Made by a program: the position numbers and the translations under genes. From DYIU01 sp038326775 (GTDB lineage Bacteria; Actinomycetota; Geothermincolia; Fen-727; Anoxymicrobiaceae), in assembly GCA_038326775.1 (NCBI GenBank), contig JBBQKJ010000002.1, forward strand, positions 1 through 64,000: DNA of 64,000 bases, given 5' to 3'. Positions 32,265 to 40,602 of the stretch are shown in pieces (position 1 is the first letter of the stretch; every line of letters starts with the position of its first letter). The notes under the pieces were generated by a model. It was not told where the DNA came from. It did not search any database and saw only the letters and a program-made list of their open reading frames with translations.

Positions 32265-33439
32265 TGGGCGAGCGCACGGGGCTCGAGGTCTCGCTCGCGG
32301 TAAGCGAGGCCGTTAAGCTGGCGAGAGTCGAGGCCGTCGCAGCGTACCCTATAACCCCGCAAACCCACATCGTGGAGGAGCTCGCCCAGATGGTCGCCGA
32401 CGGCCACCTGGAAGCTGAGTTCATAATGGTCGAGAGCGAACATTCCGCTATGAGCGCGTGCTGCGGCACCAGCGCGGTTGGCGCCCGGACCTACACCGCT
32501 ACCGCGTCACAGGGGCTCGCGCTGATGCACGAAATGCTGTTCATCGCGTCCGGCCTGCGCCTCCCCATTGTGATGACAATAGCAAACCGCGCGCTTTCGG
32601 CGCCGCTGTCCATCTGGGGCGACCAGAGTGATGTGATGGCGGAGCGAGACTGCGGCTGGATACAGGTTTTCGCAGAGACGGGTCAGGACGCCTTCGACCT
32701 CTCGGTTCAGATGTTCAAAATCTGCGAAGACAAGAGGGTACTTCTGCCGGGCATTGTGAACATCGACGGGTTTACCCTCTCTCACGTGATTGAGCCGTTG
32801 GAGCTCGAGAGCCAGGAGGATATCGACGCTTTCCTGCCGCCGTACGAGGCCCAGGTGATTCTCGACCCCCGCAAGCCCGTCACGATCGGGCCTGTTGGCT
32901 TTCCCGAGATCTATACCGAGATAAAGATGCAGCAGAACCAGGCGCTGCTGGGCTCCTACGAGGTCGTCCTTGAAGTCTGGGCCGAGTGGGAGAAGAAGTT
33001 CGGTCGCGCCTACAAACCCGTCGAGTCTTACTGTGCGGAAGACGCGGAGATACTCATTAACATAGCAGGTGCCGTGTCCGGCACCGCGCGGGTCGCGATA
33101 GACCGGATGCGCGAGGAGGGGAGAAAGGTCGGCATGATCCGCCCCCGCCTGTGGAGGCCTTACCCGTTCGAGGACATGCGCGCCGCGGTCAAGGGCGCGA
33201 AGGGTGTCGCGGTCGTCGACCGCGCTCTCTCGTTCGGCGGGCCTGGCGGGCCCATCGCCTCCGAGCTGCGCTCATGCCTGTACCCCCTTGCGGAGAAGCC
33301 GGTCGTCGCGAGCTTCATCGCCGGGCTCGGCGGGCGCGACGTGACCATCGACGATTTCTACACTATCGTCGCCGAGACGGAGAAGATAATCGAGACCGGC
33401 TATACCGACGAGTACAAGATGATAGGGGTGAGAGAGTAG
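32264..33439 (+). CDS. porA: 2-oxoacid:ferredoxin oxidoreductase alpha subunit, set 2
   Basis: A 391-residue alpha subunit with VAAYPITPQTHIVEELAQM, ATASQGLALMHEML and DRALSFGGPGGPIASEL, the segment characteristic of pyruvate-type alpha C-terminal regions (compare DKDISLGLEG in set 1). This difference suggests the two enzymes prefer different 2-oxoacids. ATG at 32264 with GGAGGGTGA upstream; the overlapping TGATG couples it to the delta gene. Confidence 0.92.
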   Translation: MGERTGLEVSLAVSEAVKLARVEAVAAYPITPQTHIVEELAQMVADGHLEAEFIMVESEHSAMSACCGTSAVGARTYTATASQGLALMHEMLFIASGLRLPIVMTIANRALSAPLSIWGDQSDVMAERDCGWIQVFAETGQDAFDLSVQMFKICEDKRVLLPGIVNIDGFTLSHVIEPLELESQEDIDAFLPPYEAQVILDPRKPVTIGPVGFPEIYTEIKMQQNQALLGSYEVVLEVWAEWEKKFGRAYKPVESYCAEDAEILINIAGAVSGTARVAIDRMREEGRKVGMIRPRLWRPYPFEDMRAAVKGAKGVAVVDRALSFGGPGGPIASELRSCLYPLAEKPVVASFIAGLGGRDVTIDDFYTIVAETEKIIETGYTDEYKMIGVRE

Positions 33440-34384
33440 ATGGCGGAAAAGACAAAGAGCCTCGATTTCATACCGCGGCTGCTCCCTCCTTTCGAGCTGC
33501 TGGCTGAGGGCCACAGGGGCTGCCAGGGGTGCGGCGAGGCTCTGGCCCTCAGGCAGGTAATGAAGGTCGCGGGCCCCAATACTATAATCTGCAGCGCCAC
33601 CGGCTGCATGGAGATCATCACCAGCCCCTACCCGGAGACCGCCTGGCGCGTGCCCTGGATACACGTCGCCTTCGAGAACGCCGCGGCGGTGGCGGCCGGG
33701 GTCGAAGCGGGCATCAAGATACTGCAGAAGAGGGGCCGTTACCGCGAGGGCAGGGTCAACGTCATCGCCATCGGGGGGGACGGGGGTACCGCCGACATAG
33801 GCCTGCAGGCGCTATCGGGCGCCCTTGAGAGGCGGCACGACTTCCTGTACGTCTGCACCGACAACGAGGCGTACATGAACACCGGCATCCAGCGCTCCTC
33901 CTCGACGCCTTACGGGGCGAGCACAACAACCAGCCCTACCGGCAAGGAGTCAATCGGGCAGCAGACGCCGAAGAAGAACCTGCCCAAGATAGTGGCGGCG
34001 CACGACATCCCTTACCTGGCTACCGCGTGCCCGAGTTACCCCCTCGACCTCATGGACAAGACCAGGCGCGCGCTCGACACGGTTGGCCCGACGTACCTCC
34101 ACGTGCTCTCCGCCTGTCCCACCGGCTGGAGGCACGCGATAGACATGGCAGTAGAGATGGGCCGCCTGGCGGTGGAGACGGGGGTGTTCCCGCTCTACGA
34201 GATAGTCGACGGCAAGCTGAAGCTCAGCATCAAGATGGACAAGCGCAAGCCGGTCGCCGAGTACATGAAGCCCCAGGGGCGCTTCCGCCACCTGAAGCCG
34301 GAGGACATCGAGCGGATACAACAACAAGTAGACGAGTACTACGAAAGCCTGGTCTACCGGGCCGAGTGCGACGCGGGAAGGTAG
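33440..34384 (+). CDS. porB: 2-oxoacid:ferredoxin oxidoreductase beta subunit, set 2
   Basis: A 314-residue ThDP subunit with Cys28, Cys31 and Cys56, GGDGGTADIGLQAL and TDNEAYMNTGIQRSSSTPYG. It begins directly after the alpha stop. The YMNTG(I/M)QRSSSTP stretch is like bacterial and archaeal pyruvate synthase beta subunits, so set 2 is the better candidate for pyruvate:ferredoxin oxidoreductase, while set 1 may act on another 2-oxoacid. Confidence 0.92.
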   Translation: MAEKTKSLDFIPRLLPPFELLAEGHRGCQGCGEALALRQVMKVAGPNTIICSATGCMEIITSPYPETAWRVPWIHVAFENAAAVAAGVEAGIKILQKRGRYREGRVNVIAIGGDGGTADIGLQALSGALERRHDFLYVCTDNEAYMNTGIQRSSSTPYGASTTTSPTGKESIGQQTPKKNLPKIVAAHDIPYLATACPSYPLDLMDKTRRALDTVGPTYLHVLSACPTGWRHAIDMAVEMGRLAVETGVFPLYEIVDGKLKLSIKMDKRKPVAEYMKPQGRFRHLKPEDIERIQQQVDEYYESLVYRAECDAGR

Positions 34385-34388
34385 AGTG

Positions 34389-34439
34389 GGGTCAGGCCCC
34401 TTTTGTTGCATAAACAACAGCAACGTCCGGGCCAGACCC
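34389..34439 (+). repeat. Strong hairpin between oxidoreductase and HdrA genes
   Basis: GGGTC-A-GGCCC at 34389-34399 pairs with GGGCC-A-GACCC at 34429-34439 around one A-A mismatch, and TGTTG pairs with CAACA inside. There is no T run, so it may be an mRNA-processing or stability element rather than a terminator. The TGGGGTCAGG end resembles REP/RAYT repeats seen elsewhere in the window. Confidence 0.7.
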
Positions 34440-34455
34440 GCAAAGGAGTTAATAA

Positions 34456-37400
34456 ATGGCTGAGAGGGGCTCCGTCCTCGTAGCAGGAGGAGGCATAGGA
34501 GGAATACAGGCGGCGCTTGACATCGCCGAGTCCGGCTACCGCGCATACCTGCTGGAGAGCGCGCCGTCCATCGGGGGCATCATGGCGATGCTGGACAAGA
34601 CTTTCCCCACGAACGACTGCTCGATGTGCATCCTCTCGCCCAAGCTGGTCGAGGCGGGTCAGCACCCCAACATAGACATACTGGCGTACGCGGACCTCAA
34701 TAGGATCGAGGGCAAGCCCGGTGACTTCAAGGTAACGGTAAACCGGAAAGCACGCCGGGTGGACCCCGACCTGTGCACCGGGTGCGGGGCCTGCAGCGAG
34801 GCCTGCGTTCTCGAGAGGCGCATCCCCGACGAATTCAACATGGGGCTTTCGAAGCGCAGCGCCATATACGTCCCGTTCGCGCAGGCGGTGCCGCGGCTGG
34901 CCCTGGTCGACCCCAACGAGTGCCTTCTTCTGACCAAGGGAAAGTGCAAGAGCCCCTGCCTCGAGGCTTGCCAGAGCGGGGCCATCAAGTTCGACCAGTT
35001 AGATGAGACCGAGACGCTCGACGTGGGCGCGATAGTCATCGCCTCGGGCGCCGGAGCCCACGACATCGCCGACCTGGCCTCGTACCATCCCGAGCACCCA
35101 AACGTGGTCTCGGCGCTCGAGATGGAGCGGATAATGTGCGCGAGCGGCCCTTACGCCGGGCGCGTCCTCCGCCCTTCGGACGGCGAGCACGCCACGCGGA
35201 TAGCGTTCATACAGTGCGCGGGCTCGCGAGACGAGAAGCACAACCCGTACTGCTCGAGCGTCTGCTGCACCTACGCGGTCAAGGAAGCTACCGTCATCAA
35301 GGAGCACGGCCCGGAGATAGACTGCCACGTGTTCCACATAGACATGCGGACCTTCGGCAAGGGCTTCGAGCAGTTCCGTACCCGCGCCTCCGACGAATAC
35401 GGCATACGGTTCACGCGCTTCAAAGTCCCGGCCGTCGAGGTGGCAGGGCCTGATACGCTGTCGATAAGGTACCAGGACGAGGGCGGCGCCTGGAAGAGCG
35501 AGGAATACGATATAGTCGTCCTCTCGGTCGGCCTAAACCCTCCCGCGCTCGACGCGTTCAAGCAGGCGGGAGTCGAGGTCGACGCCTACGGGTTCGTGAC
35601 TACCAGCATCGCCGCTCCCATCGACACCTCCGTGGCGGGCATACTCGCGTGCGGGACGGCCAGCGGCCCGAAGGACATCCCGGAGACGGTCGCCCAGGCC
35701 TCCGGCGCGGCGGCGCGATGCGCTGCGCTGCTCGCTGGAGCTCGAGGCACCGAGGTCTCAAAGAAGGAATACCCGGAGGAGAAAGAGCTCGACGGCGCCG
35801 AGGCCAGGGTCGGGGTGTTCGTATGCTCGTGCGGCAAGAACATCGGCGGAGTGGTTGACGTCGAAGCGGTGACCGAGTACGCCGGTGGCCTTCCTGGTGT
35901 CGCCTATACCGAGAGTAATATGTATACATGCTCCGGCGAGTCCTGCGACCGCATCAAGGAGGCCATCGCCGCGCACGACCTCAACCGGGTGGTGGTCGCC
36001 GCGTGCACTCCGCGGACCCACGAGCCCCTCTTCCGCGAGACCATCCGCGAGGCCGGGCTCAACAGGTACCTGTTCGACCTGGCCAACATCCGGGACCAGT
36101 GCTCCTGGGTACACTCCGGCGAGCCGCAGAAGGCTACCGCCAAGGCAAAGGACCTGGTCCGCATGTCGGTGGCCAGGGCACGGCTGCTCGAGCCCCTACC
36201 CCAACTGCCGGTCAAGGTTACCCCGGCCGCTCTTGTTGTGGGCGGTGGCCCGGCGGGCATGGCCGCGGCGCTCGAACTGGGGCGCGCCGGTTACCAGACT
36301 TACCTGCTCGAGAAGGAGGGCAAGCTGGGTGGAGACCTGCGGGACGCGCCCTCGGGCGCGGGGGGCGAGGAGTTCAAGAAGCTCATGGCCGACCTCGATT
36401 CGATGGCCGGGGAGCTCGAGAAGAACGCCAACACGGAGGTAATCACCGGCGCGAAGCTCGCGGGCTTCTCCGGTTACATAGGGAATTTCAACGCGATCGT
36501 CGAAGCGGGAGGCAAGCGGCGAGAGCTCGACGTCGGGGCGGTGATTCTCGCCACGGGCGGCACCGAGCATGTGCCGACCTCCTACCTTTACGCGAAGAGC
36601 GACAGGGTGGTGACCCAGGGCGGGCTTGAGAAGAAGCTCGCCAAGGGATTCAAGTCGAAGTCGGTCGTCATGATCCAGTGCGTGGAGTCGCGCGAGCCGG
36701 GGCGCCCGTACTGCAGCAGGGTTTGCTGCACCTCGGCGCTCAATAACGCGCTTTCGATAAAGGCCGTCTCGCCCGACACCGATGTGTATATCCTGTACCG
36801 CGATATCATGGCCTACGGCCTCGGCGAGGACCTCTACCGTGCCGCGCGCGAGGCCGGGGTCCTTTTCGTGCGCTACGAAGTCGACGCGAAGCCCGAGGTC
36901 CTCGAGTCCGGCGGCGCACTGAGGGTGAAGGTCAAGACGCCGCAGCTTCCGGTGGAGCTCGAGATAGAGGCCGACCTGGTGGTGCTCTCCGCCCCGGTGA
37001 TCGCGGCCGGGGACAACCGCGAGCTCTCCGAGATGATGAAGGTCCCCGTCGACGAGCACGGCTTCTTCCTCGAGGCGCACGTGAAGCTTCGCCCGGTTGA
37101 CTTCGCCACCGCCGGCATCTTCCTGGCTGGCATGTGCCATTACCCGAAGATGGTTGACGAGGCGATAAGCCAGGGAATGGCGGCCGCCGGGCGAGCTGCG
37201 ACCATCCTCTCAAAGGAATACGTGATGTCAGAGGGCGCTGTCGCGAAGGTGGACCCTCGTTTCTGCCGCGGGTGCGGCGAGTGCGAGGACGCCTGCGAGT
37301 TCAGCGCGGTCGCTCTCACGGAAGTGGAGGCCGGGAAGCTGGTGGCCGAGGTCAACCCGGCGCTGTGCGTGGGCTGCGGTATGTGCGCGGTCGCATGCTG

Positions 37401-37473
37401 GAGCAATGCCATCGACATGGAAAACTTCACGGACCGCCAGATAGAGGCGATGATCGAAGCCGTAAGGAGTTGA
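34456..37473 (+). CDS. hdrA: HdrA-HdrA tandem fusion (FAD, multiple Fe-S)
   Basis: A 1005-residue fusion. Residues 1-430 are an HdrA flavin domain (VAGGGIGGIQAALD) with an inserted ferredoxin region (CTGCGACSEAC, then CLLLTKGKCKSPCLEAC) but no HdrA N-terminal domain. About 450-900 form a second HdrA with its N-terminal cluster domain (VCSCGKNIGG, MYTCSGESC) and flavin domain (VVGGGPAGMAAALE) without the insert. The C-terminus is a 2[4Fe-4S] ferredoxin (CRGCGECEDAC, CVGCGMCAVAC). HdrA holds the bifurcating flavin, so two FADs per chain are predicted. The following gene supplies MvhD, HdrC and HdrB. Confidence 0.9.
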   Translation: MAERGSVLVAGGGIGGIQAALDIAESGYRAYLLESAPSIGGIMAMLDKTFPTNDCSMCILSPKLVEAGQHPNIDILAYADLNRIEGKPGDFKVTVNRKARRVDPDLCTGCGACSEACVLERRIPDEFNMGLSKRSAIYVPFAQAVPRLALVDPNECLLLTKGKCKSPCLEACQSGAIKFDQLDETETLDVGAIVIASGAGAHDIADLASYHPEHPNVVSALEMERIMCASGPYAGRVLRPSDGEHATRIAFIQCAGSRDEKHNPYCSSVCCTYAVKEATVIKEHGPEIDCHVFHIDMRTFGKGFEQFRTRASDEYGIRFTRFKVPAVEVAGPDTLSIRYQDEGGAWKSEEYDIVVLSVGLNPPALDAFKQAGVEVDAYGFVTTSIAAPIDTSVAGILACGTASGPKDIPETVAQASGAAARCAALLAGARGTEVSKKEYPEEKELDGAEARVGVFVCSCGKNIGGVVDVEAVTEYAGGLPGVAYTESNMYTCSGESCDRIKEAIAAHDLNRVVVAACTPRTHEPLFRETIREAGLNRYLFDLANIRDQCSWVHSGEPQKATAKAKDLVRMSVARARLLEPLPQLPVKVTPAALVVGGGPAGMAAALELGRAGYQTYLLEKEGKLGGDLRDAPSGAGGEEFKKLMADLDSMAGELEKNANTEVITGAKLAGFSGYIGNFNAIVEAGGKRRELDVGAVILATGGTEHVPTSYLYAKSDRVVTQGGLEKKLAKGFKSKSVVMIQCVESREPGRPYCSRVCCTSALNNALSIKAVSPDTDVYILYRDIMAYGLGEDLYRAAREAGVLFVRYEVDAKPEVLESGGALRVKVKTPQLPVELEIEADLVVLSAPVIAAGDNRELSEMMKVPVDEHGFFLEAHVKLRPVDFATAGIFLAGMCHYPKMVDEAISQGMAAAGRAATILSKEYVMSEGAVAKVDPRFCRGCGECEDACEFSAVALTEVEAGKLVAEVNPALCVGCGMCAVACWSNAIDMENFTDRQIEAMIEAVRS

Positions 37474-37477
37474 CGAG

Positions 37478-39148
37478 TTGGCAGCCGCAGACCCCGAAAT
37501 CGTAGCCTTCACATGTAACTGGTGCGCCTACGCCGGAGCCGACTACGCGGGCGTCTCGCGCATACAGTACCCCCCCAACGTGCGCGTGATACGCGTCATG
37601 TGCTCCGGGCGGGTCGAGCCTTCGTTCATCCTCCGCGCTTTCGAGGAGGGAGCCGATGGGGTGCTGGTCGGCGGTTGTCACGAGGCCGACTGCCACTACA
37701 TCAGCGGAAACCTCAAGGCGCGAGACAGGGTCGAGGGCACCAAAGAGCTCCTTGCCCTGCTTGGCCTTGGAGCCGACCGGCTGCGCATAAAGTGGGTGAA
37801 TGCGAACGAGGGAGAAGCGTTCGCTTCCGAGATAACCGATTTCACCGACACCCTCAAGAAGCTCGGCCCCAATCCGCTTAAGAAGACGAAGAAGAAGGCC
37901 CCGGCGGCAGTGCCGGACACGGAAGAGATAATGGCCCGCACCAACACCTACCTTTGCGTCGAGTGCGGCAAGTGCACCGCCTCCTGCCCGGTGGCGCGGC
38001 GCGACCCTGAGTTCAGCCCGCGCTTCATCGTCGAGGAATCGCTTGAGAAGATGCACGCCGAGGTCGAGACCGGGCCGCAGCTCTGGGACTGCCTGACCTG
38101 TCGCACCTGCGAGGAGCGCTGCCCTTACAACGTCCGGTTCAGCGAGTTCATCCGCGACTCGCGGGTCGAGGCGCGGGCGCTCGGCCTTGATGGCAAGCCC
38201 ACCCAGGCCGGCCAGATGTACTCCTGGATGAGAATGATGGCCTCGGGCGGCCTCGAGCAGGACCGCCTAGCCTGGCTCGACGGCCTTAAGACCAAGAGCA
38301 AGGCCACGGCGAAGAGCGACCTCATGTTCTTCGTCGGATGCCTCCCGCACTTCGACGTCTCGCACGCCCACGTCGGGTCCAACTCTCTTGATATCGCACG
38401 CGATTCGGTAAAGATAATCAATGCCCTCGGCATAACCCCGGTGGTGCTCCCCGACGAGCGGTGCTGCGGCCATGACCTCCTCTTCGGCGGGAACCCCGCC
38501 GGCTTCGAGGCGCTCGCAAGGAAGAACGCCGAGCTCATCAAGGCGGCCGGCGTAAAGCGCATTGTGATCTCCTGCCCCGAGGGCTATCAGACGCTTGCAC
38601 AGGAGTACCCGCGGGTGCTCAAGGGGTGGGACGTCGAGGTGCTGCACATTTCAGAGCTGCTGGCCGAGATGCTCGAGGCCGGCAAGCTCAGCTTCAAGAA
38701 CGACCTTGGCATAAAGGTCACCTACCAGGACCCGTGCAGGCTGGGCCGCTACATGGGAGTCTTCGACGCACCCCGAAAGGTCATAGAGGCTCTTCCGGGG
38801 GTCGAGCTGGTGGAGATGCAACACTTCGGGCCTGACGCCATCTGCTGCGGCGTGAGCTCCTGGATAAGCTGCGGCGCCACGGCGAAGAGCATCCAGATGG
38901 CGCGCCTCGCGGAGGCGAAGGCGACTGGCGCCGATACGCTCGTCACGGCTTGCCCCAAGTGCCAGATACATTTTCGCTGCGCGCTCTCCGGCAAGGTTCC
39001 GGGCGACAGAGGCGCGGTCGAGATCCCGGTCGAGGACCTCACCTCTCTGGTCGTGAAAGCTCTCGGCGACGGCGCGAGGAGCGCGCCGGGGAAAGCCGCG
39101 ACGAAGAAGGCCGGCAAAGCCAAGTCAAAGGCAGGGAGTAAGAGTTAA
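37478..39148 (+). CDS. MvhD-HdrC-HdrB triple-domain fusion protein
   Basis: A 556-residue protein. About 1-135 is MvhD/FlpD (FTCNWCAYAGADYAG, MCSGRV, GGCHEADCHY; 2Fe-2S electron adaptor). About 150-240 is HdrC (CVECGKCTASCP, CLTCRTCEERCP). About 285-520 is HdrB/HdrD-like with two CCG motifs, of which the first ends SCPEGYQ where a second Cys is expected, so one noncubane cluster may be altered. The last 25 residues are Lys/Ala-rich. It would carry electrons from MvhD to the disulfide site in one chain. TTG start four bases after HdrA. Confidence 0.88.
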   Translation: MAAADPEIVAFTCNWCAYAGADYAGVSRIQYPPNVRVIRVMCSGRVEPSFILRAFEEGADGVLVGGCHEADCHYISGNLKARDRVEGTKELLALLGLGADRLRIKWVNANEGEAFASEITDFTDTLKKLGPNPLKKTKKKAPAAVPDTEEIMARTNTYLCVECGKCTASCPVARRDPEFSPRFIVEESLEKMHAEVETGPQLWDCLTCRTCEERCPYNVRFSEFIRDSRVEARALGLDGKPTQAGQMYSWMRMMASGGLEQDRLAWLDGLKTKSKATAKSDLMFFVGCLPHFDVSHAHVGSNSLDIARDSVKIINALGITPVVLPDERCCGHDLLFGGNPAGFEALARKNAELIKAAGVKRIVISCPEGYQTLAQEYPRVLKGWDVEVLHISELLAEMLEAGKLSFKNDLGIKVTYQDPCRLGRYMGVFDAPRKVIEALPGVELVEMQHFGPDAICCGVSSWISCGATAKSIQMARLAEAKATGADTLVTACPKCQIHFRCALSGKVPGDRGAVEIPVEDLTSLVVKALGDGARSAPGKAATKKAGKAKSKAGSKS

Positions 39149-40473
39149 TGTCTGATTCAGTGCTGATAATCGGCGGGGGCGTCTGCGGCATCCAGGCCGC
39201 GCTGGACCTCGGCGACAAGGGCGTGCACGTCTACATGGTGGAGAAGGAGCCGTCCATCGGCGGGCGGATGGCGCTGCTCGACAAGGTGTTCCCCACCAAC
39301 GACTGCTCCATCTGCATCCTCGCGCCAAAGATGATCACCTGCTTCAACCACCCCAACGTCGATGTGCTCACATGCGCCGAGGTGGTCGAGCTCAAGGGCA
39401 AGGTAGGGCACTTCAAGGTCAAGGTCAGGAAGAAGGCCCGCTATGTCGACGAGAACAAGTGCACGGGTTGCGACGCCTGCACGCAGAAGTGCGTTCTCGC
39501 CGGCAGGATACCGGACGAGTGGAACCAGAACTTCGGCACGCGGGGCGCCTCTTACATTCCTTTCATGCAGGCAGTGCCGCGCGTAGCTATAATCGACGAG
39601 GAGCGGTGCCTCAGGCTCACCAAGGGCAAGTGCAAGAGTCCCTGCATCGACGCCTGCCTCAGGGGCGCCATTGACTTCGAACAGAAGGACCAGACTGTGA
39701 CGCTCGAGGTCGGCGCCGTCATCGTCGCCACCGGGCTCGACATCTACGACCCCACGCCGGTAACCGAGTACGGCTACGGTCGCTTCGACAACGTTATCCA
39801 TAGCATGGAGTACGAGCGTCTCATCAACGCGAGCGGCCCGACAGGCGGCCACCTCCACAGGCGCTCCGACAACGAGCGCCCCAGGCGCATCGCCTACATA
39901 CAGTGTGTCGGCGCGCGCGACGTTCGAAGCGGCCATCCTTTCTGCTGCAGCGTTTGCTGTATGTACGCGACAAAAGACGCGATGCTCGCGTACATGCATC
40001 ACGACGATACCGAGAACATTATTTTTTATACTGATTTAAGAGCATTCGGAAGGGGTTTCGACGAATACATAAAGAGGGGCGAGAGCGAGTACGCCATTAA
40101 GTATGTAAGGGCACGTCCGGGAGAGATAACTGAAGACCCCGAGACCAGGAACCTTAACGTTTGGTATGATGACACTGAAGGTGGTGGCGTTAAGAGCATG
40201 GAAGCGGACATGGTAGTCCTATCCACTGCGTTCGTTCCTCCACCGGGCATACGCGATCTCGCAAAAGCGCTGGGCATAGAGATGGACGAATATGAATTCT
40301 TCAAAGCCAGGGACGACCTATTGGCCCCTATGGACACTAACGTGCCAGGGATATACATAGCAGGCGCCTGCACCAGGCCCATGGACGTCACCGACTCGGT
40401 GACGCAAGGCGGTGGAGCGGCCGACCGGGCCGCGCAGGCGATCAAGCAATTCGCCGGGAAGGTCACGGCATAG
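39148..40473 (+). CDS. hdrA: HdrA flavin subunit (half-size)
   Basis: A 441-residue HdrA corresponding to the first half of the 34456 fusion: FAD motif IGGGVCGIQAALDLG and inserted ferredoxin CTGCDACTQKC ... CLRLTKGKCKSPCIDAC, without an N-terminal cluster domain or C-terminal ferredoxin. Start overlaps the preceding stop. From about 40010 to 40375 the base composition drops sharply (one 60-base line is 38% GC) while the protein stays colinear with its paralogue, suggesting a recombined segment. It likely pairs with the HdrA-MvhD protein downstream. Confidence 0.88.
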   Translation: MSDSVLIIGGGVCGIQAALDLGDKGVHVYMVEKEPSIGGRMALLDKVFPTNDCSICILAPKMITCFNHPNVDVLTCAEVVELKGKVGHFKVKVRKKARYVDENKCTGCDACTQKCVLAGRIPDEWNQNFGTRGASYIPFMQAVPRVAIIDEERCLRLTKGKCKSPCIDACLRGAIDFEQKDQTVTLEVGAVIVATGLDIYDPTPVTEYGYGRFDNVIHSMEYERLINASGPTGGHLHRRSDNERPRRIAYIQCVGARDVRSGHPFCCSVCCMYATKDAMLAYMHHDDTENIIFYTDLRAFGRGFDEYIKRGESEYAIKYVRARPGEITEDPETRNLNVWYDDTEGGGVKSMEADMVVLSTAFVPPPGIRDLAKALGIEMDEYEFFKARDDLLAPMDTNVPGIYIAGACTRPMDVTDSVTQGGGAADRAAQAIKQFAGKVTA

Positions 40474-40503
40474 GCCGGGCCTTGGAGATAGGAGGTAGTG
40501 GAG

Positions 40504-40575
40504 ATGGCAGCAGCAAAGAAGGCAGCCAAGAAGAAGGCTCCGGCAAAGAAGAAGGCCGCCGCGAAGAAGAGGTAA
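40504..40575 (+). CDS. 23-residue Lys/Ala-rich peptide
   Basis: Short frame ATG...TAA encoding MAAAKKAAKKKAPAKKKAAA plus KKR, preceded by GGAGGTAGTGGAG. It lies between two HdrA genes on the same strand. Its composition matches the Lys/Ala-rich C-terminal tail of the 37478 protein and the N-terminal tail of the 40603 protein. It could be a real micropeptide, or a detached remnant of a longer tail. Function unknown. Confidence 0.6.
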   Translation: MAAAKKAAKKKAPAKKKAAAKKR

Positions 40576-40602
40576 CGCGGAGCAGTTACGAAAGGAAAGG
40601 CC

